In this document: positions 11,317-19,199 of the stretch, piece after piece
How the letters are laid out: each line of letters starts with the position of its first letter
How positions within the stretch are numbered: position 1 is the first letter of the stretch
Assembly (NCBI RefSeq): GCF_000502835.1
Contig: NZ_AYVL01000007.1
Coordinates: 87,197-131,815, forward strand
Reading direction: 5' to 3'
DNA length: 44,619 nt
Source of the DNA: Mesorhizobium sp. LSJC280B00
Lineage (GTDB): Bacteria; Pseudomonadota; Alphaproteobacteria; Rhizobiales; Rhizobiaceae
The notes under the pieces: model-generated
Seen by the model: only the letters and a program-made list of their open reading frames with translations
Databases searched by the model: none
What the model was told of the DNA's origin: nothing
Made by a program: the position numbers and the translations under genes

Positions 11317-11327
11317 TTGCAGCGCAC
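11317..11327. promoter_or_regulatory. TTGC-N3-GCAC dyad-like site upstream of the binding-protein gene
   Basis: TTGCAGCGCAC lies about 85 bp upstream of the ATG at 11232 and shares the TTGCAGCGCA core with the perfect palindrome at 33549-33563. It is less symmetric than the exo sites and may be a chance match. Confidence 0.25.
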
Positions 11328-11472
11328 ACCCAATTTGGCGAAGCAAGCATACACTGGAATGGCGTGTCATAACTTCGTTCGCCGAGGTCGGAATCGCGCC
11401 AAATCCGGACGTTACCACTGACCGGAGTGAGCGTCGTGATTGGGTCAAAGCAGCCCCCGCCTCAGCTTCCCC

Positions 11473-11830
11473 CTATCTCTCCTCCACAATCCGCAAATAG
11501 GCCGCCGTCACAAACAGCACGATTAACCCAAACAATATCCACCACGCCCCTTCCGGCATCTGCAAAATCGTCAGCAGCGTCGTCAGCGCGGTAGGGATCA
11601 GCGCCGTTGATTGTGCCGGTGCAGCCGCCGCGGCCGCCGAAGATCGAGGTGCCGCCGACGACGGCGGCGGCCACCCAAGGCAGCACCAGCGGGTCGGCGA
11701 GCGACGGCCTTGATCAGGCCGATGTAGTGCAGTGCCGACGAGCACGCTCGAGATAACGTAGAGCGCGGTGATCACCTGCCAGCAGCGTACGCCGGACAGG
11801 CGCGTTGCCCGTTCGTTGTCGCCGACCGCC
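11473..11830 (-). pseudogene. Remnant of an RbsC-type sugar ABC transporter permease
   Basis: Minus-strand translation in several frames gives pieces in the right order of the C-terminal third of a ribose/xylose-type permease: ERATRLSGVRCWQVITALYV, then LPWVAAAVVGGTSIFGGRGG, then LTTLLTILQMPEGAWWILFG and a final IVEER before a TAG at 11473-11475. At least two frameshifts separate the pieces, and the N-terminal two thirds are absent. It abuts the nasT promoter region, so it probably marks an old deletion junction. It is not expected to make a functional protein. Confidence 0.7.
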
Positions 11831-11946
11831 GCCCGCGACGCTGGCCGTCGCGTCCAATTCCTCAGGCGGCGCCTGGACGCCGGCTTTGTTTCCGTGAATC
11901 TCGCGATGCCGCATTGCACAATCGTCTCGCCTGCGCAAAATGCGGC

Positions 11947-12546
11947 ATGATCCGCAAATCCCTCACTGTCCTGGTGATCGATGAGAACCACATCCGCGCT
12001 TCGATAATCGAAGCGGGATTGCGGGAGGCCGGGCATCAGCAGGTCACGGTCATCCACGACGTCGCCGGCATAGCGCGGCGGATCGCCGAGATCGAACCCG
12101 ACGTGATCGTCATCGATCTCGAAAATCCCAACCGCGACATGCTCGAAAACATGTTCCAGCTTTCGCGCGTGGTGAAGCGGCCGATCGCCATGTTCGTCGA
12201 CCGCTCCGATCAGGCTTCGATCGAAGCAGCGGTGGAAGCCGGAGTGTCGGCCTATGTCGTCGACGGCCTGCGTCAGGAGCGGGTCAAGCCGATCCTCGAC
12301 ATGGCAATCAGCCGCTTCAATGCGTTTTCGCGCATGGCGCGCGAACTGGAAGAAGCCCGCAGCGAATTGGAAAGCCGCAAGGTGATCGATCGCGCCAAGG
12401 GCATCCTGATGAAGTCGCGCGGCCTGTCGGAGGACGCGGCGTATACGCTGCTGCGCAAGACCGCCATGAACCAGAACCGCAAGATCGCCGAGATCGCCCA
12501 GAGCCTGGTAACGGCGGCAGGCCTGCTGGATCCCGAGGAGAGTTGA
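11947..12546 (+). CDS. nasT: NasT, ANTAR-domain antiterminator for nitrate assimilation
   Basis: The 199-residue product has an N-terminal receiver-like domain (Asp57 in VIVIDLENPN) and a C-terminal ANTAR RNA-binding domain (about 135-195, including KVIDRAKGILMKSRGLSEDA). NasT proteins bind paired hexaloop hairpins in leader RNA and prevent termination. Without nitrate they are held by NasS. The ATG at 11947 gives a normal-length N-terminus; 11914 is an upstream extension without support. The nasS start is 2 nt past the nasT stop, with AGGAG at the end of nasT, so the two are translationally coupled. Likely targets are the two leaders at 13989-14084 and 17487-17581. Confidence 0.93.
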   Translation: MIRKSLTVLVIDENHIRASIIEAGLREAGHQQVTVIHDVAGIARRIAEIEPDVIVIDLENPNRDMLENMFQLSRVVKRPIAMFVDRSDQASIEAAVEAGVSAYVVDGLRQERVKPILDMAISRFNAFSRMARELEEARSELESRKVIDRAKGILMKSRGLSEDAAYTLLRKTAMNQNRKIAEIAQSLVTAAGLLDPEES

Positions 12547-12548
12547 GA

Positions 12549-13787
12549 ATGGCGGCCGAGCACCGGATCAATGCTGGTTTCATGCCGCTCTTCGACAGCG
12601 CTGTCCTTGTCGCGGCGAAGGAAATCGGCTTCGCCCTGCGTGAAGGCATCGACCTGACGCTCAACCGGGAAACGTCCTGGGCCAACATCCGCGACCGCAT
12701 CGCCATCGGCCATTTCGATCTGGCTCACATGCTGGGGCCGATGCCGATCGCCTGCAATCTGGGGCTGACGCCGCTCGCCTCCGATACCGTCGTGCCGTTC
12801 TCGCTCGGCCTCGGCGGCAATTGCGTGACGGTTTCGAACGCGGTCTGGGCCGGCATGGCCGCGCACGGCGCCCAACCCGATCTCGATCCGGCGCGGGCCG
12901 GCAAGGCGTTGGGAGCGCTGATTCGTGAACGGGCGAATGGCGGCGGCGATCCGCTTCGCTTCGCCGTCGTCCATCCGCACTCCGGGCACAATTACGAATT
13001 GCGCTACTGGCTCGCCGCCTGTGGCATCGACCCGTCGCGTGAAATCGAGATCGTCATCGTGCCGCCCCCCTTCATGGCCGACGCACTCGCCGCTGGCAGG
13101 ATCGACGGCTACTGCGTCGGCGAACCCTGGAACAGCGCCTCGGTCGTCGCGGGCACCGGCCATATTGCCACGATCAAGGCGGCCATCTGGAAGACCAGCC
13201 CCGAGAAAGTCGTCGGCGTGCGCAAGGCATGGGCGGAAAGAGAGCCGGAGGCGCTTTCGGCCCTGCTGCGCGCGCTGCATCATGCGGCGCGCTGGTGCCA
13301 GGATCCGGCAAACCGCGGCGAACTCGCGGCCCTGATGGCGCAGCCGGCCTTCCTCGGGCTTGAGCCGGCGCTGCAGATGCCGATCCTCAGCGGCCATCTT
13401 GCGCTCGGCGGCGGCGCCGAACTGAGCGTCGGCGACTTCTTTCTGTCCTTCAGCAAGGCGGCGAACTTCCCGTGGAAGAGCCATGCGCTGTGGTTCTACA
13501 CGCAGATGGTGCGCTGGGGGCATGTCGCGCACACGCCGGAAAACCTCGCTATTGCCCGCGACTGCTACCGCCCCGATCTCTACCGCTCGGCGTTGAAGCC
13601 GCTTGGCGTGGCGCTTCCCGGTGCCAATGCCAAGGTCGAGGGCGCGCTGAAGGCCGCGACTCCGGTCGGTTCGGCGGGGGCAAGCCTGGTGCTCGGTCCC
13701 GATGGTTTCTTCGATGGCCAGATCTTCGATCCCGACGAGATCGAGGCCTACATTGCCGGCCAGAAATTGGCGCGCGCCGAAGTCTGA
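12549..13787 (+). CDS. nasS: NasS, cytoplasmic nitrate/nitrite sensor
   Basis: This 412-residue protein belongs to the NrtA/CmpA nitrate-binding family but begins directly with the mature fold (MAAEHRINAGFMPLFDSAVL) and has no signal peptide, which is the hallmark of NasS compared with the exported NrtA. Family hallmarks include FDLAHMLGPMPIA, HNYELRYWLAACGID and DGYCVGEPWNSASVV. NasS binds NasT and releases it when nitrate or nitrite is present (known for the family). The ATG at 12549 is preceded by AGGAG (12537-12541) and lies 2 nt after nasT. It is paralogous to nrtA at 14146. Confidence 0.92.
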   Translation: MAAEHRINAGFMPLFDSAVLVAAKEIGFALREGIDLTLNRETSWANIRDRIAIGHFDLAHMLGPMPIACNLGLTPLASDTVVPFSLGLGGNCVTVSNAVWAGMAAHGAQPDLDPARAGKALGALIRERANGGGDPLRFAVVHPHSGHNYELRYWLAACGIDPSREIEIVIVPPPFMADALAAGRIDGYCVGEPWNSASVVAGTGHIATIKAAIWKTSPEKVVGVRKAWAEREPEALSALLRALHHAARWCQDPANRGELAALMAQPAFLGLEPALQMPILSGHLALGGGAELSVGDFFLSFSKAANFPWKSHALWFYTQMVRWGHVAHTPENLAIARDCYRPDLYRSALKPLGVALPGANAKVEGALKAATPVGSAGASLVLGPDGFFDGQIFDPDEIEAYIAGQKLARAEV

Positions 13788-13812
13788 TCATTTCGGCGGC
13801 ATTCTTGTGCGC

Positions 13813-13828
13813 TGCACAAAAAATGTGC
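13813..13828. promoter_or_regulatory. NtrC-like binding dyad upstream of nrtA
   Basis: GCAC-N7-GTGC (13814-13828) matches the NtrC consensus spacing. Its centre is about 143 bp upstream of the start site predicted from the sigma-54 promoter at 13938. The equivalent site in the second block (17308-17324) sits at the same distance. Confidence 0.55.
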
Positions 13829-13937
13829 GTGCAACTGCGCTAATGAACAATCTTTGGCTTGCTCGCCCAGCGGGCCGGCGCGCCGACGATTTTGGCATGT
13901 CGTTGATCTCGTTGATGTTTGTCATCCATTCCGAAAC

Positions 13938-13953
13938 TGGCACGGTTCCTGCG
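13938..13953 (+). promoter_or_regulatory. Sigma-54 promoter of nrtA
   Basis: TGGCACGGTTCCTGCG matches the -24/-12 consensus (TGGCACG-N4-TTGCW) with correct GG-to-GC spacing; the -12 box is CTGC. Transcription should begin near 13964, about 25 nt before the first leader hairpin. Confidence 0.75.
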
Positions 13954-13988
13954 TTGCAATAGGCAGACTCTTCTCGGGTCACGGAATA

Positions 13989-14023
13989 GGCGTCCAATGG
14001 CGGGCGCTACAGGCAACGCTGCC
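13989..14023 (+). promoter_or_regulatory. ANTAR (NasT) two-hairpin target in the nrtA leader
   Basis: Hairpin 1 pairs GGCGTCC (13989-13995) with GGGCGCT (14002-14008) around the hexaloop AATGGC. Hairpin 2 pairs GGC (14012-14014) with GCC (14021-14023) around AACGCT. Both loops have A at position 1 and G at position 4, the ANTAR target rule. The 3' side of hairpin 2 overlaps the 5' arm of the terminator, as needed for antitermination. Confidence 0.8.
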
Positions 14024-14084
14024 GCTCAGGTCAACACGCGATCCCGGATGGACGGACGCGCGCGGCCTGGCCGGCGGCTTTTTT
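14018..14084 (+). terminator. Intrinsic terminator in the nrtA leader (attenuator)
   Basis: A 15-nt arm at 14018-14032 pairs with 14064-14078 (14 of 15 positions counting G-U, one C-C mismatch), followed directly by T6 (14079-14084). It would stop transcription before nrtA unless NasT stabilises the overlapping hexaloop hairpin. Confidence 0.8.
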
Positions 14085-14145
14085 GTTTTGGTCGAACACG
14101 CAATCGACGGCGCCGATCCCAAGCCGCGCCCAACCGGAGATGACG

Positions 14146-15462
14146 ATGACGAAACGCATCAAGAGCCATTCCGCCCAAACGGCGATCAGCCGCCGCGATT
14201 TCCTGAGGATCAGCGCGGCCACCGCGGCAACGCTGGCCGCGGCGCGTGCGCTGCTGCCCTCCGGCGCCTATGCGGCGCCCGCCGCGCCGGAAGTCACCGG
14301 CGCCAAGCTCGGCTTCATAGCGCTGACCGATGCGGCGCCGCTGATGATTGCCAAGGAGAAAGGCCTGTTCGAGAAATTCGGCATGCCCGACGTCGAGGTG
14401 CTCAAGCAGGCCTCCTGGGGGGCGACGCGCGATAATCTGGTGCTCGGCGGCGAAGCCAACGGCATTGACGGCGCCCATATCCTGACGCCGATGCCTTATC
14501 TGATGCACACCGGCAAGGTGACTCAAAACAAGCAGCCGCTGCCGATGGCGATCGTGGCCCGGCTCAACTACGACTGCCAGGGCATTTCTGTCGCCCAGGA
14601 ATATGCCGGCACCGGTGTCGGCCTCGACGCCTCCAAGCTGAAGGACGCCTTCGCTGCGAAAAAGGCCGCAGGCAAGGAGGTGAAGGCCGCCATGACCTTC
14701 CCGGGCGGCACGCACGATCTTTGGCTGCGCTACTGGCTGGCTGCCGGCGGCATCGATCCCGACAAGGACGTCTCGACCATCGTCGTGCCGCCGCCGCAGA
14801 TGGTCGCCAACATGAAGGTCGGCAACATGGACGTGTTCTGTGTCGGCGAGCCGTGGAACGAGCAGCTCGTCCACCAGGGCGTCGGCTTCACCGCCGCCAC
14901 CACCGGCGAACTGTGGAAGGGCCATCCGGAAAAGGCGCTCGGCCTGCGCGCCGCCTTCATCGACAAGTACCCGAACTCCACCAAGGCGATCCTGATGGCC
15001 GTCATGGAAGCCCAGCAATGGTGCGAAGCCAAGGAAAACAAGGACGAGATGGCCGCCATCATCGGCAAGCGGCAATGGATGAACGTGCCGACTGCCGACA
15101 TCATCGGCCGCCTCAAGGGCGACATCAATTACGGCAATGGCCGCGTCGCCAACGGCACCGATCTCTACATGAAGTTCTGGCAGGGCGGCGTGTCCTATCC
15201 CTTCAAGAGCCACGACAGCTGGTTCCTCGCCGAAAATATCCGCTGGGGCAAGTTCGCGCCGACCACCGACATCAAAGCACTGGTCGGCCAAGTCAACCGT
15301 GAGGATCTGTGGCGCGAGGCGGCCAAGGATCTTGGTGTCGCCGCGGCCGATATTCCGGCGTCTACGTCGCGCGGCACCGAAACGTTCTTCGACGGCAAGA
15401 TCTTCGATCCGGAGAACCCGTCGGCCTATCTCGACAGCCTGAAAATCAAGGTGTCGGCCTGA
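14146..15462 (+). CDS. nrtA: NrtA, nitrate ABC transporter periplasmic binding protein
   Basis: The 438-residue protein carries a twin-arginine signal (SRRDFLRISAATAATLAAAR) and then the NrtA fold (KLGFIALTDAAPLMIAKEKG, HDLWLRYWLAAGGID, DVFCVGEPWNEQL). It is probably exported folded by Tat and delivers nitrate (or nitrite) to NrtB. An ATG at 14140 and another at 14146 are in frame. GGAG at 14136-14139 is correctly placed only for 14146, and in the related block at 17621 the first ATG is ACG while the second is conserved, so 14146 is preferred. nrtB follows after 74 nt. Confidence 0.93.
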   Translation: MTKRIKSHSAQTAISRRDFLRISAATAATLAAARALLPSGAYAAPAAPEVTGAKLGFIALTDAAPLMIAKEKGLFEKFGMPDVEVLKQASWGATRDNLVLGGEANGIDGAHILTPMPYLMHTGKVTQNKQPLPMAIVARLNYDCQGISVAQEYAGTGVGLDASKLKDAFAAKKAAGKEVKAAMTFPGGTHDLWLRYWLAAGGIDPDKDVSTIVVPPPQMVANMKVGNMDVFCVGEPWNEQLVHQGVGFTAATTGELWKGHPEKALGLRAAFIDKYPNSTKAILMAVMEAQQWCEAKENKDEMAAIIGKRQWMNVPTADIIGRLKGDINYGNGRVANGTDLYMKFWQGGVSYPFKSHDSWFLAENIRWGKFAPTTDIKALVGQVNREDLWREAAKDLGVAAADIPASTSRGTETFFDGKIFDPENPSAYLDSLKIKVSA

Positions 15463-15536
15463 GCCTGACATAGATGCGCGGCAGGCGGTGGCAGCGCCGC
15501 CTGCATTGCACCTGCCGCCAAGGAGTTTTTCGAGAA

Positions 15537-16433
15537 ATGTCTATCCAAGCCATCGAGGACCGCAAGGTGAAGCCGCTCCCCGCGCCTGCCAAGCCCGCCG
15601 AAATCATCGCCTTCACCGCCAGGGCGCGGCGCCGCTTCGACCCGGCCGCGATCGCAGGCAAGCTGGCCAGGACGCTGGTGCCGCCGGTCATCGTCATCAC
15701 CATTATGCTCGTCGTCTGGCAGGTCGCCTGTTCGTCGCCCACAGCCAGCCTGCCACCGCCGAGCCAGGTGTGGAACGAGGCCTATGACCTGATCGCCCAC
15801 CCGTTCTTCGACAATGGCCCGCAGGACATTGGGCTCGCCTGGCGGGTGCTGATGTCGCTGCAGCGCGTCGCCATGGGCTTCGGCCTGGCAGCAATCGTCG
15901 GCGTCGCGCTCGGCGCGCTCGTCGGCCAGTCGATCTGGGCGATGCGCGGTCTCGATCCGGTCTTCCAGATCCTGCGCACGGTGCCGCCGCTCGCGTGGCT
16001 GCCGCTGTCGCTGGCGGCGTTCCGCGATTCCAGCCCGTCGGCGATCTTCGTCATCTTCATCACCTCGATCTGGCCGGTGATCATCAACACCGCCGTCGGC
16101 GTCCGCAACATTCCAGAGGACTATCGCAACGTCGCCCGTATCCTCCGGCTCAACCAGTTCGAGTTCTTTGTGAAGATCATGGTGCCGGCCGCGGCACCTT
16201 ACATCTTCACCGGCCTGCGCATCGGCATCGGCCTGTCGTGGCTGGCCATCGTCGCCGCCGAAATGCTGACCGGCGGCGTCGGTATCGGCTTCTTCATCTG
16301 GGATGCCTGGAATTCGTCGCGGCTGCCCGACATCATCGTCGCACTCGCCTATATCGGCGTCACCGGTTTCTGCCTCGACCGCCTGGTCGCGGCGGTCGGC
16401 GCCTTCGTCACCCGCGGCACAACGGCAAAGTGA
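15537..16433 (+). CDS. nrtB: NrtB, nitrate ABC transporter permease
   Basis: The 298-residue inner-membrane protein has a charged N-terminal tail and about six membrane segments, with the binding-protein-dependent permease (BPD_transp_1) signature and the family-typical RTVPPLAWLPLSLAAFRDSS and FITSIWPVIINTAVGVRN segments. The ATG at 15537 follows AAGGAG (about 12 nt upstream). It pairs with the ATPase at 16445, only 11 nt downstream. Confidence 0.93.
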   Translation: MSIQAIEDRKVKPLPAPAKPAEIIAFTARARRRFDPAAIAGKLARTLVPPVIVITIMLVVWQVACSSPTASLPPPSQVWNEAYDLIAHPFFDNGPQDIGLAWRVLMSLQRVAMGFGLAAIVGVALGALVGQSIWAMRGLDPVFQILRTVPPLAWLPLSLAAFRDSSPSAIFVIFITSIWPVIINTAVGVRNIPEDYRNVARILRLNQFEFFVKIMVPAAAPYIFTGLRIGIGLSWLAIVAAEMLTGGVGIGFFIWDAWNSSRLPDIIVALAYIGVTGFCLDRLVAAVGAFVTRGTTAK

Positions 16434-16444
16434 GGAGAGGGACG

Positions 16445-17242
<798 letters not shown>

Positions 17243-17307
17243 GGCCATAACGGGAAAACTCGTCATCATCATTGGCAATCTGCATCGGCAATGGGCAATC
17301 TACCGCA

Positions 17308-17324
17308 TTGCACAAATATTATGC
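17308..17324. promoter_or_regulatory. NtrC-like site upstream of narK
   Basis: GCAC-N7-ATGC (17310-17324) has one mismatch to GCAC-N7-GTGC. It is centred about 144 bp upstream of the predicted sigma-54 start, matching the 143 bp seen in the nrtA block. Confidence 0.45.
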
Positions 17325-17434
17325 TGCTGTGCAAGGCATTTTGACTAATCTTTGATCCGCTGCCGAGCTTGGTCAAAAGTCGCGCGGCTGCGGTTCATAT
17401 TGATTTCATTCGATAATTAAGAGCGCTGTCGAAT

Positions 17435-17450
17435 TGGCACGCTTCCTGCT
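17435..17450 (+). promoter_or_regulatory. Sigma-54 promoter of the narK-nirBD-nasA unit
   Basis: TGGCACGCTTCCTGCT fits the -24/-12 consensus with correct spacing. It predicts a start near 17461, 26 nt before the first leader hairpin, as in the nrtA block. Confidence 0.78.
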
Positions 17451-17486
17451 TTCCAAAATGTAGGGCCCGCAAGGGCCAAGTGAAAC

Positions 17487-17521
17487 GGCGTCCAATGGCG
17501 GGCGCCACAGGCAAAGCTGCC
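17487..17521 (+). promoter_or_regulatory. ANTAR (NasT) two-hairpin target in the narK leader
   Basis: Hairpin 1 pairs GGCGTCC (17487-17493) with GGGCGCC (17500-17506) around AATGGC. Hairpin 2 pairs GGC (17510-17512) with GCC (17519-17521) around AAAGCT. Compared with the nrtA leader, one stem base and one loop base differ, but A1 and G4 of both loops are kept. Confidence 0.8.
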
Positions 17522-17581
17522 GCTCAGGTCCACACGCGCTCCCGGAACCCCGGACGCGAAGACCTGGCCGGCGGCTTTTTT
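17516..17581 (+). terminator. Intrinsic terminator in the narK leader (attenuator)
   Basis: The arm 17516-17530 pairs with 17561-17575 (14 of 15 with G-U), followed by T6 at 17576-17581. The loop sequence differs from the nrtA copy but contains complementary CGCG and CCGG pairs, consistent with selection for pairing rather than sequence. Confidence 0.8.
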
Positions 17582-17635
17582 GTTTTGACGCAATCGACGG
17601 CGCTGGTCCCAAGCGGCGCCCAACCGGAGACGACG

Positions 17636-17840
17636 ATGACGAAACGGATTGGAACTGGCGCGTGCCTCGCGGACTCACGCGCCGCCATTTTCTGGCCAGC
17701 AGCGCGCTGTTCACCGCCGCGCTCGTCCTCTTTCCCGCCGGCGCCAAGACTGACGGCAAGGGTCTCGAAGTGACCGCGCAAAGGTCGGGTTCAACCAGTT
17801 CGCCGATGCTGCGCCGCTGACAGTCGCGAACGAACAGACA
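17636..17840 (+). pseudogene. Decayed 5' end of a second nrtA
   Basis: Behind GGAG and an ATG at 17636, the sequence starts MTKRI like NrtA. It then shifts frame to give a twin-arginine-like TRRHFLASSALFTAALVL signal, and shifts again to give KVGFNQFADAAPLTVANEQ, matching the mature N-terminus of NrtA (KLGFIALTDAAPLMIAKEK). Only about 65 codons remain, with at least two frameshifts. The gene has been cut off and replaced by narK starting at 17879. Confidence 0.8.
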
Positions 17841-17878
17841 AGGGCGGTGCCTCCCACGCCGCAAACCGGAGCCAGAAA

Positions 17879-19180
17879 ATGACCGCAAATCTCCCAGCCG
17901 CGCCCAGCCAGGACAGCGCTCCCCGGCAGGCGCTTGCCATGTCCACCATCGCCTTCACCGTCTGCTTCGCGGTGTGGACGATCTTTTCAATCATCGGCGT
18001 GCGCATAAAGCAGGAGCTGGGGCTGAACGAGACGGAGTTCGGCCTGCTCGTCGGCACGCCGATCCTCACCGGCTCGCTCGTCCGTATGGTGCTCGGTGTC
18101 TGGACCGACCGTTTTGGCGGACGGCTGGTATACACCGCGACCATGCTTGCGGCGGCGGTCGCGACCTTTCTGCTCGCTTTTGCGCACACCTACGGGCAGA
18201 TGCTGGTCGCCGCACTAGGCGTTGGGCTCGCCGGCGGTTCCTTCGCCGTCGGTGTCGCCTATGTCTCGCGCTTCTTCCCGGCCGGCAAGCAGGGTACGGC
18301 GCTTGGCATTTTCGGTGTCGGCAATGTCGGCGCCGCGGTCACCAAGTTCCTGGCACCGTTCGTGCTTCTCTCCTGGGGCTGGCAGTCGGTCGCGCTGATC
18401 TGGGCGGCAGCACTCGTCGTCATGGCCGCCGTCTTCTGGTTCACGACCGGCGACGATCCAGTCATCCGCGAGCGCCGCGCCGGCAAGGCAGCGCCCGCGA
18501 GAAGCTTCTTGCAGGAATTCGCGCCGCTCAAGAACCTGCAGGTCTGGCGCTTCGCCTTCTATTATTTCTTCGCCTTCGGTGCATTCGTGGCGCTCTCGCT
18601 GTGGCTGCCCCGCTACCTGATCGGCGTCTACGGCTTCGGGCTTGCGACCGCCGGCATGATCGGGGCGGCCTATTCAATTCCGGCAAGTATTTTCCGCGCC
18701 TATGGCGGCGTGCTTTCCGACCGGATCGGCGCCCGCACCGTGCTCTACTGGACCTTCGCTGTCAGTGCCGCCGCGACTCTCGTTCTGTCTCTCCCCTCGG
18801 CAGATTACGTCGTGCGCGGTGTCAGCGGGCCGATCGCCTTCCATTTCGAGGTCGGCCCGCTCGCCTTCATAGCCGTTGCCTGTGTGCTCGGCTTCTTCAT
18901 GAGCCTTGGCAAGGCTGCCGTCTACAAGCACATCCCGGCTTACTATCCGCAGAGTGTCGGCGCGGTCGGCGGCGTTGTCGGCATGATTGGCGGGCTCGGC
19001 GGCTTTATCCTGCCAATCGTCTTCGGCGTGCTCAACGACCTCACCGGCGTCTGGTCGAGCTGCTTCATGCTGCTCTTCGTCATCGTCGCCACCTGCTTTG
19101 CCTGGATGCATTTTTCCATCCGTCGGATGGAGCGCACGGCGTCTGACGAAGCTTCAGGCCTTTCCTACGCGGCTGAGTGA
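17879..19180 (+). CDS. narK: NarK/NasA-type MFS nitrate/nitrite transporter
   Basis: The 433-residue inner-membrane protein has about 12 membrane segments. The two nitrate signatures of the NNP family are recognisable as GIFGVGNVGAAVTKFLAP and VGMIGGLGGFILPIVFG, and the MFS loop motif is GVWTDRFGGR. It imports nitrate (and perhaps exports nitrite) for the reductases encoded behind it. The ATG at 17879 lies just after the nrtA remnant. nirB follows 19 nt past the stop, so narK-nirB-nirD-nasA look like one transcript from the sigma-54 promoter at 17435. It gives the cell a second nitrate importer beside NrtABD. Confidence 0.9.
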   Translation: MTANLPAAPSQDSAPRQALAMSTIAFTVCFAVWTIFSIIGVRIKQELGLNETEFGLLVGTPILTGSLVRMVLGVWTDRFGGRLVYTATMLAAAVATFLLAFAHTYGQMLVAALGVGLAGGSFAVGVAYVSRFFPAGKQGTALGIFGVGNVGAAVTKFLAPFVLLSWGWQSVALIWAAALVVMAAVFWFTTGDDPVIRERRAGKAAPARSFLQEFAPLKNLQVWRFAFYYFFAFGAFVALSLWLPRYLIGVYGFGLATAGMIGAAYSIPASIFRAYGGVLSDRIGARTVLYWTFAVSAAATLVLSLPSADYVVRGVSGPIAFHFEVGPLAFIAVACVLGFFMSLGKAAVYKHIPAYYPQSVGAVGGVVGMIGGLGGFILPIVFGVLNDLTGVWSSCFMLLFVIVATCFAWMHFSIRRMERTASDEASGLSYAAE

Positions 19181-19199
19181 GACCGGAGTGGATCAGGAC

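Larger units (their letters stand above)
17308..17845 (+). repeat. Diverged second copy of the nrtA regulatory block
   Basis: This stretch parallels 13813-14350 in order and spacing: NtrC-like dyad, sigma-54 promoter, ANTAR hairpins, terminator, ribosome-binding site and the first ~65 codons of nrtA. From 17482 to 17650 the match to 13984-14160 is nearly continuous by eye; further upstream and downstream it is patchy. Confidence 0.75.

Noticed and set aside
13949..13959. CTGC-GTT-GCAA match to the exo palindrome core at the nrtA promoter
   Set aside because: It coincides with the sigma-54 -12 box, lacks the outer bases and is not kept in the narK block, so chance is likely.
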